A stretch of DNA of 64,000 nucleotides from Mesorhabditis belari (taxonomy: Eukaryota > Nematoda > Chromadorea > Rhabditida > Rhabditidae). Below, one piece after another: positions 43,963 to 54,700 of this stretch. The stretch lies in contig CAUEEP010000932.1 in assembly GCA_958450365.1 (NCBI GenBank), positions 1,049,501 to 1,113,500 of the forward strand, written 5' to 3'. The first letter of the stretch is position 1, and each line of letters begins with the position of its first letter. Made by a program: the position numbers and the translations under genes. The notes under the pieces were generated by a model. It was not told where the DNA came from, ran no database searches, and was given only the letters and a program-made list of their open reading frames with translations.

Positions 43963-44185
43963 TGCCGTATTTTCTCTAATAGTAGTGCACCCCAGCAAGC
44001 CGAGTTGATAACTATTTTACGGCTTTCTAAGTTTTCACAGAAGCTCAACACTCAAATCCCCCACAAGATCTCATCGTCAGCTACATTTTCCGATCCCACA
44101 TCGATAGGTTCTGATAAGCGGTTCTCGAGATTTCGAGCAATTTATGCGACGCTCTTGGTGGACTACTATTAGAGAAAATACGGTA
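43963..44185. mobile_element. MITE family A copy
   Basis: Standard ends and core. One base of the left TA differs (TG). Confidence 0.92.
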
Positions 44186-44284
44186 TACAATTCTTGGTCA
44201 TTCACAGACACTTAGAGACTACATACTTGGTCTAGGGAAAACATTATTAGACAAAGGTAAGTGTTTGCTAAAAGTTCTGACAAT

Positions 44285-44506
44285 TATCGTATTCTCTCTA
44301 ATAGTAGTGCACCCCGCCGAGCCGAGTTGGTGACTATTTTACGGTTTCCAAGCTTTCGCAGAAGCTCAACACTCAAATCCCCCACTAGATCTCATCGTCA
44401 GCTACATTTTCCGACCCCACATCGATAGGTTCTGATAAGCGGTTCTCGAGATTTCGAGGAATTTAGGCGAAGCTTTGGGTGCACTACTATTAGAGAGAAT
44501 ACGGTA
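44285..44506. mobile_element. MITE family A copy
   Basis: 222 bp, same orientation as its neighbour, separated from it by a 99-bp spacer that recurs at 47.9 kb. Confidence 0.93.
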
Positions 44507-44873
44507 TTGTAAAATGTTAAACATTCCTTTCGTCATCTATTTTCTTTTTTGGCTTCCGGTTCATCAAGGAAATTCATAATCAAAAAAAAAAGATTCTTTT
44601 TCTAATCTTAATTCGAAACACAAAAACTACGTGCCAATCCGGGTGGTACTTCAAATTAGAAATGAAAAGAAAGGGAAAAAGAGAAACAAGATTTCTTTCA
44701 AAGCAAAATTCTACACCTTCAGTTTTTTCTCTTCTTAAGTCGAGGGATTCGCTCAATTAGTGAATCATTTTTATTTTCTTTTGCATTTTCCTACAATTCT
44801 TATCACTTTTTGAAACTTTAACTTTACTTCTTTAAATTTACTTCTTTAACTTCAAATTTGCAAAAAGAATACA

Positions 44874-45130
44874 TTTTAGAAGTTTCTAGAAGTCCTAGGA
44901 ATTCTAGAACTAGAAGTTTTAGAAGTTCTAGAAGTTCTAGGAATTCTAGAACTAGAAGTTTTAGAAGTTCTAGAAGTTCTAGGGATTCTAGAACTAGAAG
45001 TTGTTCTAGGAATTCTAGAACTAGAAGTTCTAGGAATCCTGGAAGTCCTAGGGATTCTAGAAGTTCTAGGAATTCTAGAACTACAACTTCTAGAACTTCT
45101 AAAACTTCTAGAACTATTCTAGCAAATCCA
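44874..45130. repeat. CTAGAAGTTCTAGGAATT array
   Basis: Units around TTCTAGAA, many self-complementary, so the array is rich in small hairpins. Confidence 0.92.
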
Positions 45131-46307
45131 TATTCTAGAAAAACTTGAAAAACTTCTACTGCACTCAATTTTAACATTTCTCAAGAAGTCTCAGAGAAAA
45201 TTGAAGAATCCAGTGCACCAAAAAACGATTTTTACATTATTGAGCACAAAGTTCAGCAGTAGTTTATAAAGATTTACGAAAAAATTTTCGAAAAAAGCCC
45301 AAATCTCAATTTCATTTTTGATTTGAATTTTGAGCAGCTAGGTTCTCCAATTTCTATCCAATCAAAAGTTCGTTTTTGCAAAAAAAACTAAGAAATGACG
45401 TTCAAATCAACTCAATTTGCTTAAAAGAAAAGCTTCATTTTTCTAGCTTTCCAGACTGACTTTCCAGAACTTTTAACTCGTTTTCTCAAAAATCTATTCC
45501 CTGAATTTCCTGCTTTGTGCGATTTTTGCTAAAAATTTCTGCAAAAGTGTGAAAAATAGCATTTTAAAGGCCTTAAAGGCATTTTAAAGGCTTTAAAGGC
45601 ATTTTAAAGGCTTTAAAGGCCTTAAAGAAGTCTTTTGTTTCAATTTTAAGCACACTTTTCTATTTTAATTCAAAAATTTCAGTGAAAGCATTCTATCTCA
45701 AAGACATGCTTTCAATTTTGATCAAATTCAACCAAAAATTCATAATCTTTGCGTATTTTTCTTTATTTAAGTTAATGAAAGCATCGAGTCAGGCTAGAAA
45801 CCACTGTAACTCTCTATAGCATTCATATTTTGTTGTGTACTTTACTCCATTCGAAAGCCCTTGAGATTCTCTATTTTTTAAGCTATAGATGAACTCAATC
45901 CAACAGATTTAAAGGAAGTTAGAGGCGTTTGCAGTGTGACAGGTCATCATTTTTATCGTTTATAGTGTTCATGTCGATTCAACTATTAAACTAACATCTT
46001 AGCATGTAAAATGGCTACTCTTTGAACTCTAAACATAATTTCCCGCATTTCCTCTTGTTTTTCCCAGAAAATCTGGTTGAACCCTCAATTTTTTGGGACT
46101 CATCAGGGCGAAATTCGATTAGGTCCTTCGCTTCGAACTCTTTTCCCAACACTTCATTTTCAACCAGTTCCCATCTCTTTCTCTCTGCAAAAACAAGTTG
46201 CAAAGTTATTTTAAATCATTTCTTAAACCTTTGATTCATTAAACTCATTCTATTTAATCTATTAACTTGGCTTAAACTCTGTCTTTTTACACATTAATAG
46301 TTACTAA
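45131..46307. other. Intergenic, no gene seen
   Basis: A short AAAGGCATTTTAAAGGCTTT array lies at 45564-45630. Similar text occurs in GPCR intron 1 at 49600-49660. The remainder is AT-rich. Confidence 0.4.
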
Positions 46308-46526
46308 GCTCTTCCTCTTGCTTTTCCTCTTGCTTTTCCTCTTGCTCTTGCTCTTCCTCTTGCTTTTCCTCTTGCTCTTCCTCTTGCTCTTGCTCTTCCT
46401 CTTGCTCTTGCTCTTGCTCTTCCTCTTGCTTTTCCTCTCGCTCTTCCTCTTGTTCTTGCTCTTTCTCTTGCTCTTCCTCTTGTTCTTGCTCTTGCTCTTT
46501 CTCTTGCTCTTCCTCTTGTTCTTGCT
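46308..46526. repeat. CTCTTGCTTTTC hexamer-based array
   Basis: TTGCTC/TTCCTC units for about 220 bp. The long Leu-, Glu- or Lys-rich frames over it are artefacts. Confidence 0.95.
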
Positions 46527-47722
46527 CAAATTTTTTCCAAAACAAAAACATCCCAATTTTCTCTACATTTTTCCAGAATCAATCCGCTTCCAATCCAATT
46601 TCCCATTCATTCCCGAATTAATTCCCCGTTTTTTCTCTTTTAAGATATTCACTGAATTAGCAATCCGAAAGTGAAGAGCTTCCCCTTTGGCCTCAAAAAC
46701 GTCATTTTTATTTGCCGAATAGATTTGTAAAAATGTAAGTTTCTATTTTAATCTCATTAACAAAGAAGAAAATGTAAACTAATCCCAATTTATCTCATTA
46801 AATTCACTCGAAAAAATGATTTTCCAGACAAATCCCTCGCAAAAATCGAAGGGATTCCAAGTCCTCCCACAAAAAAAAATAAAAAAATAATCGTTTTCAA
46901 ATAATCGCAAAAAAGAAAAAGATTCTTTTCTTTTTGTTTAGCTAATCTCTTTGATTCATGAAATACAACTGAATATCCAAATATCCAAATATTTGATAGG
47001 AATTCTCTGAAAAATTATTGAGAAGAGATTTGTTGAAAAAAAAAGAGGTTGGCCATTGATTTGGCCAACTTTGGCAGTTTTTGTGAGCATTTTGTTCTGT
47101 AGAAATCTTCTGTAGTTCTGTAGAAACCAAAATTTCTGAGAACCTTGCTGAATAGGCATTTCTGATAGGCAATTTCTGATAGGCAATTTCTGATAGGCAG
47201 TTTCTGATAGGCAATTTCTGATAGGCAATTTCTGAATTCCGGGAAGAAAAATCACTTTTTGAGTTATGTTTTTTAGTTTTGACTTTTGGATTAGTTAGGA
47301 ATTGAATCAGTGTCTTTTTCAGCAAAGTTGGCTATTCAATCGTTCAATCGTTGTAGGGTTTGCTTTGAATTTTGAAAATTCGAGGAATTAGCGTAATTGC
47401 TTGCTGTTTTTTTCTCTCCTGTAAGCTAAATTCAAAGAAATTTTACGAAATTTCACGCAATGCAATGCAAAATTTCATAAAAAGTCAAAAAATTCACATT
47501 TGTTTGAATGTTTGATTGAAAATCTTTGATTTGATTTGAATTTGATTTGAATTTGAATTGAATTTGAATGGAAATTGGATGAATGTTTGATATTTGAAAT
47601 GAAAAAATAGAAATTTAGCTTCTAGGTCTTTTAGTACATAAACGAAGCTCTTATTAAATGAGTTTTGAATTAAAAGAAAATGAGGGAAAAGAGGCACACA
47701 GCTAGTGCTTGTTTAGCTTCTT
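46527..47722. other. Intergenic, no gene seen
   Basis: A 14-bp array TGATAGGCAATTTC lies at 47150-47235 and a TTTGAATTTGAT run at 47520-47570. Confidence 0.45.
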
Positions 47723-47910
47723 TACCGTATTTCTCTAATAGTAGTGCACCCCGGCGAGCCGAGTTGGTGACTATTTTACGGTTTCCAAGCTTTTGCAGAA
47801 GCTCAACACTCAAATCCCCTACAAGATCTTATCGTCAGCTACATTTTCCGACCCCACATCGATAGGTTCTGATAAACGGTTCTCGAGATTTCGAGCAATT
47901 TAGGCGACGC
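47723..47910. mobile_element. MITE family A, right end missing
   Basis: Normal left end and core, cut after TTTAGGCGACGC. Next comes the same spacer that separates the pair at 44 kb. Confidence 0.88.
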
Positions 47911-47976
47911 GGAGCTACTTGGTCTAGGAAAAACATTATTATACAAAGGTAAGTGTTTCCTAAAAGTTCTGATAAT

Positions 47977-48194
47977 TACCGTATTCTCTCTAATAGTAGT
48001 GCAGCCTGAGCGTCGCCTAAATTGCTCGAAATCTCGAGAACCGCTTATCAGAACTTATCGATGTGGGGTCGGAAAATGTAGCTGACAATGAGATCTTGTG
48101 GGGGATTTGAGTGTTGAGCTTCTGGGAAAAATTGGAAACCGTAAAATAGGCATCAACCGGCTCTCTGGGGTGCACTACTAGAGAAAATACGGTA
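47977..48194. mobile_element. MITE family A copy, inverted
   Basis: Ends as in other copies, but the internal core (ATCAGAACTTATCGATGTGG) is on the opposite strand relative to its neighbour. Confidence 0.92.
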
Positions 48195-48441
48195 TTCTCA
48201 ATCAAAAGCATCGTTTAAGCATTTTGTTTATTCTTTCAATGACTACAAGATATTCTAGATTATATATTTTTATATTTATATTCATTTTCTAATGATATTT
48301 ACGTGTTTTTTGGTGATTCGAAGTTTTTTAATCTCTTTCATATCGCAAAATTTACTGGTTTCACTTTTTGCGTCATCTGGATCGGATTTTATGGCATAGT
48401 TGAGCAGTGTAAACCCCCGATTCACTACAATAACAATTATA

Positions 48442-48888
48442 TACTGTAAAAGCTGTAATAGTACCCTTTCTAGAGGGTTTAAGAAAAAATAATGACCCCC
48501 CACTCTAATAGTAGCTATTGTTAAAGGGGGGGGGGCTTTAACAATAGCTTCCCCTCTAATAATGAACCCCCGCCTCTAACAATAGCTGCTCCTCCTCTAA
48601 TAATGACCCCCGAAGTTTGCAGTTCCTAGAGACAGTAAAAAGTTTGTTCAATGTGTAGATGTGGCTTGGAATGGTCCTTTTAAGGCACTGATTCGACAGT
48701 TTTACGAGGATTTTTGTTAATTTTTACTTCTTTTCTTTAATAAATTAATTGAAAACTGTTTCTGGAAGCTTCTTGAAAACTATAGAAACTGAGATTATCT
48801 CGTATTTTCCAGTTTTGGTCATGTGAATAGCAAAAAGTACTATTGAAAAAATAATGCCCCCAGAACCACTATTACAGCTTTTACGGCT
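48442..48888. mobile_element. MITE family C
   Basis: Ends TACTGTAAAAGCTGTAATAG and its near inverted copy CTATTACAGCTTTTACGGCT. It includes runs of G at 48522-48531 and several AATAATGACCCCC blocks. Non-coding. Confidence 0.75.
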
Positions 48889-48898
48889 TAGGCACGGT

Positions 48899-48980
48899 TT
48901 TCTTTATTTCTTTCATTTTCTTTCATTTTCTTTTCATTTTCTTTTCATTTTCTTTCATTTTCTTTCATTTTCTTTTCATT
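48899..48980. repeat. TTTCATTTTCTT array
   Basis: Seven or so copies. Confidence 0.9.
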
Positions 48981-49159
48981 TGTGTGCTTTTTTGTGATGT
49001 TTCTCATTAGTAAAACACTCAATTTCGTTATTAAACATTATTAAACTCATTATTAAACTATCTTAATCAAATTTCATTCCATAATTTTCTATATCAAGCA
49101 TCTCGTTTCTTTTTCTAAATCTTATAATTGTAACTACTCTAACAGAAGTTAGATTAGTT

Positions 49160-49266
49160 TTTTCCTTCCTTCCTTCCTCCCTCCCTTCTCTTCCCCTTCC
49201 TCCCTCCTTTTTCTCCTTCCTTTTCTTCCTTCCCTCCTTCCCCCCCCCCCCCCCCCCCCCCCCCCC
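49160..49266. repeat. Pyrimidine tract ending in a 27-base C run
   Basis: CCTTCCTCCCTCC-type text followed by uninterrupted C from 49240 to 49266, about 130 bp before the GPCR start codon. Confidence 0.95.
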
Positions 49267-49390
49267 TACAATCATAACATTAAAAAGAAACACATGCTTC
49301 ATATCCAAAAATTCTAAAAATCGTTTAAACTCAAGATCAAGTCTTCCTTCCTTCCTTCTTTCCTTCCTTCCTTTCAAGATCATGATCAAC

Positions 49391-49398
49391 TTTTACAG
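49391..49398 (+). promoter_or_regulatory. Probable trans-splice acceptor at GPCR start
   Basis: TTTTACAG lies immediately before the ATG of the GPCR. With no spacer between acceptor and start codon, a spliced-leader site is more likely than an internal acceptor, but an untranslated first exon upstream is not excluded. Confidence 0.5.
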
Positions 49399-51711
49399 AT
49401 GAATCACAGTGATAATGGGACATACGAGGGAATGCTGCCCTGTGATCAGAATGTGTTCACCGACGAGCAAATCGACATGCGTTTAATGGGAAATATGCCG
49501 ATCTCCGTTTTTGGAATGTTCACAAATCTCATCAATATTGGTGAGTTATAGGAATAATGAAAAGATGACCGACACCGACAAAAATGTTGGCTAAGAAGGA
49601 ATAGCATTTTAAGGCTTTAAAGAAGGCATTTTAAGACTTTTAAAGAAGGCATTTTAAACCCCTTTTGAATGTTATTTTGTAGAGAAATAATTGGCAAAAA
49701 GGGCAATGGCAAATGAATTTCTCTAAAAATTTGGCTATATAACTAACTTTTTATGCACTATCTTTTAGCTAATGACACGAAAATAGATTTCCTTAGCTCT
49801 CTAAGCCTTAGATCTCTCTTAGCCTTAGATCTATAAGCCTTAGATCTCTCTAAGCCTTAGCTCTCTAAGCCTTAGATCTCTCTTAGCCTTAGCTCTCTAA
49901 GCCTTAGCTCTCTAAGCCTTAGCTCTCTAAGCCTTAGCTCTCTAAGCCTTAGATCTCTAAGCCTTAGATCTCTAAACCGCATCATCGAGTCGTCACCCTT
50001 TTTGACTACCCGACTTCCCGCTCCCAAAAAAATCCAGATATAAGTCATTTTAAACCCCTTTAGAATGCTATTTTGTAGAGAAATAATTGAGCTTTCTAAT
50101 GAAATAAACCGTAGTTCAATTGATGCATTTGTTGGTTTTAAACGGAAGTACAAAGATGAACGAAAAGAATTTCTGAACACCCAAATAAAACCATAAAAAA
50201 TCTTCAATACCTTATCTTTTATTGTCTCTGCAAGCGCTGTTTTTGTTTTAAAATCCTTCTAAAAGTCTTTCATTTACAGTAGAAAAAGATCTAGGCTTGA
50301 GCTTATCGATATTTTGATTCGATTTCGATAACGATCGAATTTTCAGTTGTCTTCCTCGACGTGGAGATGCGTGTTCAACTCGTCAACCATTTTTTGTTAG
50401 CTTTATCGATTTCCGATCTACTGCTTCTCATTTGCAATTTCTTTTTCTTAATCTTTCCCGTCATTGCGATGATGTCAACACGAGTCGATTTACACAATGC
50501 GTACCCGGTGGCATTGTGGTGAGTGTGAAAAATGGTGTAAAATCTGAAGTAAATCTAAAGTTTCTTTTATAACCTAGATAAAATACATGATGGGAACAAG
50601 AAAGCTTGCTTTTCCTTGTAAATTCTAGCATCTTGAAGGCGGTTGACGGCTGTTGAAAGCTGTTGACGGCTGTTGAAGGCTGTTGAAAGCTGTTGACGGC
50701 TGTTGAAAGCTGTTGAAGGCTGTTGAAAGCTGTTGAAAGCTGTTGAAGGCTGTTGAAGGCTGTTGACGGCTGTTGAAAGCTGTTGAAGGCTGTTGAAAGC
50801 TGTTGAAAGCTCTTGAAAGCTCTTGAAGGCTGTTGAAGGCTGTTGAAGGCTGTTGAAAGCTGTTGAAGGCTGTTGACGGCTCTTGAAAGCTGTTGAAGGC
50901 TGTTGAAGGCTGTTGAAAGCTGTTGAAAGCTGTTGAAAGCTGTTGAAGGCTGTTGACGGCTGTTGACGGCTCTTGAAGGCTGTTGGAGGCTGTTGGAGGC
51001 TGTTGAAAGCTGCTGACCGCTGTTGACGGCTCTTGAAGGCTGTTGGAGGCTGTTGAAAGCTGTTGAAAGCTGTTGAAAGCTGTTGAAAGCTGTTGAAAGC
51101 TGTTGAAAGCTGTTGACGGCTGTTGACGGTTCTTGAAGGCTGTTGAAAGCTGTTGAAAGCTGTTGAAGGCTGTTGACGGCTGTTGACGGCTGTTGAAAGC
51201 TGTTGAAGGCTGTTGACGGTTTTTAAAGGCTCTAAGAAAGCTTGTTTTTACTTGTAAAGTTTTATGTTCTAATCATTGATCGATTAGTTTCAAAAAGCTG
51301 ATCTGGCTGACGATTCAAACTTTAATATCACAAGCTTGGACCTTCTTGAAACACTTTGATTACTTAGATTTTTCACTTTTCAAACCGTTGAAGTTCCTTT
51401 TGAAAATTAGAAAGCGATTATAAAGCCAGAGAAATCTTCTTTGTCAAATCCCAATTTATATTTTAAATCCTCATTTTCAGGCACGCCTACCCATTGGCTT
51501 TGACAACACAAACGTGTGGAGTCTACTTGACGGTGCTCGTCTCCGTTCATCGATATCTTGGTGAGAAAAGGATAACCAAAAAAAAGCTAAATTCTACAAA
51601 AAAACTTAATCTCTATATTTCCAGGCGTTTGTCATCCATTTCGCGCCAAGCGTTGGGTCTCCGGTCGTCCCGTCAAAACGGCAATCGTTGGATCGATTCT
51701 TTTCTCGGTAA

Positions 51712-51749
<38 letters not shown>

Positions 51750-54700
51750 ACTCAGACTCAAGCCTAATAAATACTATATTTACTAGGCTTAGGCTTTATT
51801 TATTAGGCTTAGGCTTAGATCTAAGCCTAAACCTAAGCTAAAAAAGTATTTATTAAACTATCTTAAAAGTCATTTCCCTTCCAGCTCTTCTAAAAAAGTT
51901 CACAGCCAACCGATTTACATAAGTTAGAGGTCAAAATGAAGAGAAACATTGACCGAACATTTAGCTGAAAACAGATTAAAGAAATATTGAGCTTAAAGAG
52001 AATTCAGAATGTTTTAGTATGAGGAATTTCCCGGGTGATCGGTGACCTTGATGGTCACCGGTTAATTTGCATTCAAAGCTTCATAACTCTTTTCGAATTC
52101 AATATTTCTTTAATCTGTTTTCAGGTAAATAATCCTCAAACATTTCTCTTCATTTTGAGCTTAAACTTAAGTAAATCGGTTGTCTGTGAACGTTTTTAGA
52201 GAAGCTGGAAGGGAAATAAGTTACGCAAAAATCAAAAAAACCGAACGTGAATGTTTTAAACGAAAGTATGAAAAGAAACGAAAAGATTTCTGCACAGGCT
52301 AATAGCTTTTAGAACTAAAAGCTTATCTAAAAGCCTATCTTTTAGCTTTTATAGAAATTGTATGGCTTTTTCTATCGCTAAAACAAGGTGCAGCATTTTA
52401 ACTTAACAATTAAAACAATGCGAGAGTTAAGGGAGTAAGGGAGGTCCCTTCTGGAGTAAGGGAGGTCAAGTGCGTTGTGGTGTAATGGTTAGTACATTTG
52501 CCCGGTAAACCGAGGGTCACGGATTCTAGTCCCGGCGGCGCATAAGTTTTTAATCTCCCCTAGTTCCAACTGATGACCACGGAAGGACGGGCTCTGGAAT
52601 GTTGACTAAGGTCAATGTTGGCTAAGGTTCATACCTAGTTTTGAGCGCATCCCAGGGCTATAAATCGAATTGGAACCGTCTCGTCCAGCGATTCGGGAAA
52701 TTAACTTCCTCTGGAGTAAAGGAGACCTAGGGCGTTGTGATGTAATACTTAGCAAATTTGCCCAGTCAGCGAAAGGTCGCGGGTTCAAGTCCCGGCGGCG
52801 CACAAATGTTTTGATCATTAGTTTTTGATCTGCCCTTGTTCCAACTCGAGCTTTCACAAAACAAACAGCCAGATAAGGAAAAGATAACTGTTTTTTATTT
52901 ATTTTTAGTTAGTTAAAGTTTTGAGATACTTGAAACTATCAGGTTTGAAAAATTGCTGTATCTAACAATGTCAACCGTTAAATTCCTAGGTATTGATCAA
53001 CGTTCCGTCGTGGTTCGAGTTGATGATCGTGCCGTGTTACGCGAAAAGTTTCAGTCAAACAATAAAGTGGGTCTTCAGTTTTGAACAAACAAGCAAACAA
53101 ACGCTTCAAACAAACAAAAGATAGCAAAATTTTGTGATTCAACCATTTCTCACTGAAATTTTCCATTTCAGCTTCCTCAGCCTTACTCCCCTTCAGCAGC
53201 ACCGTGCCTACAACATTATCGCTAAGGTAAACGACTTAAAATACCGTATCTCTCTAATAGTAGTGCACCCTGAGCGTTGCCTAATCAGGAAGCCAGTCAC
53301 GATTGTTCAAGCTGAGCCTAGCCGATAGGAAGCCCTGAGTGTCCGTCAGTCAGAGCTGACTCTAGATCTGGCTAGCTGACTGTAGCCTGTCTTTCTGCCT
53401 GCTTGGAACATAACTACCGTATTTTCTCTAATAGTAGTGCAGCCTGAGCGTTGCCTAAATTGCTCGAAATCTAGAGAACCGCTTATCAGAACCTATCGAT
53501 GTGGGATCGGAAAATGTAGCTGACGATGAGATCTTGTGGGGGATTAGAGTGTTGAGCTTCTGCAAAAGCTTGGAAACCGTAAAATAGTCACCAACTCGGC
53601 TCGCTGGGGTGCACTACTATTAGAGAGAATCCGGTGTTGCAATTAGATTTGCAAGAAAATCGTTACCCGGATTTCAACTGGCGATTCAACCGGATTCCTT
53701 AAAAACGAATCCACCAATCGAGAACACTTTTTTCTATCATTTACAAGTCAATTCCATGAAATTACTCGTAAAAAATGATTGCAGCTTTCCCGTAAAATTT
53801 TAGAGATATTTGAAAAAGAACTCTATAGGAACTAAATAGGAATTAAATAGGAACTATAAAGGAACTATACAGTAACCAAATAGGAACTCTAAAGGAACCA
53901 AATAGGAACTAAATAGGAACTATAAAGGAACTAAATAGGAACTATAAAGTAACCAAATAGGAACTATATAGGAACCAAAGAAAAAGTATCTAGCTTTTCT
54001 AACTTTTCTACCTTTCTCAGCTCACTTTTTTCACCATAAAAACGATTTTTCTTCAAAAACCTAACATAAATGAGCAATACGCTTTACAAGTTTTATATTT
54101 TTGCAAATTTGACAAATTCTGAAACCAAAAATGACAAGTCTAATACCGTAAATACTTTAATAGAGCGCCACCTCCTTATCCAATCTGACTTCTTTTAGAA
54201 AATCATTTTTTTCTCAATCCCTAGATTTTTCCCAACTACACTTTTAGTATCAAAAAATACTAGATTTCAAGGGCTATCGTTTGACACCCAAGCGCACACC
54301 ATAGCTTAAACCAACGCCGAGAATTGGACGCTCAAAGTTAGGCTACACGACTGTACGCCCATTATTATTCATTATTATCAGGCGTGCCGTTCGACTAGAG
54401 TATTTACGAGCGTAATTCAGGTGATCGGCTACACAATGGTGATGTTCATCATTCCATTCATGACGCTCATCTTTGTAAATTGCCGAATTTTGGTGGCATT
54501 GAAGCAAAGTAAACACTTGCGAAATATGCACTCGTCAAAGAAATCGACCACAAGGTAAGGAAAGGTTTATTTTGCTCAAATTTGAAACGCACTCTTTCTG
54601 GTGCATTCATTTCTCATATTTCTTATGTGAAATCGATTGTAGTACGCGAAAAAAGAATGAAAATACCCTAAAGTCGCGAGTATAAGTTGTGTTTGGTTTT

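Noticed and set aside
46287..46674. Lys/Ser-, Glu/Gln- and Leu/Phe-rich frames
   Set aside because: Low-complexity hexamer array read in different frames.
52472..52802. Functional tRNA-Thr genes
   Set aside because: Copy 1 cannot form an anticodon stem and copy 2 lacks T33; both carry a shared non-tRNA body, so tRNA-derived repeats fit better.
12612..52857. Peptides of the GRDSNPRP / RRDLNPRP type (13.1 and 52.8 kb)
   Set aside because: These arise from reading the antisense of tRNA B-box sequence; they mark tRNA-like repeats, not proteins.
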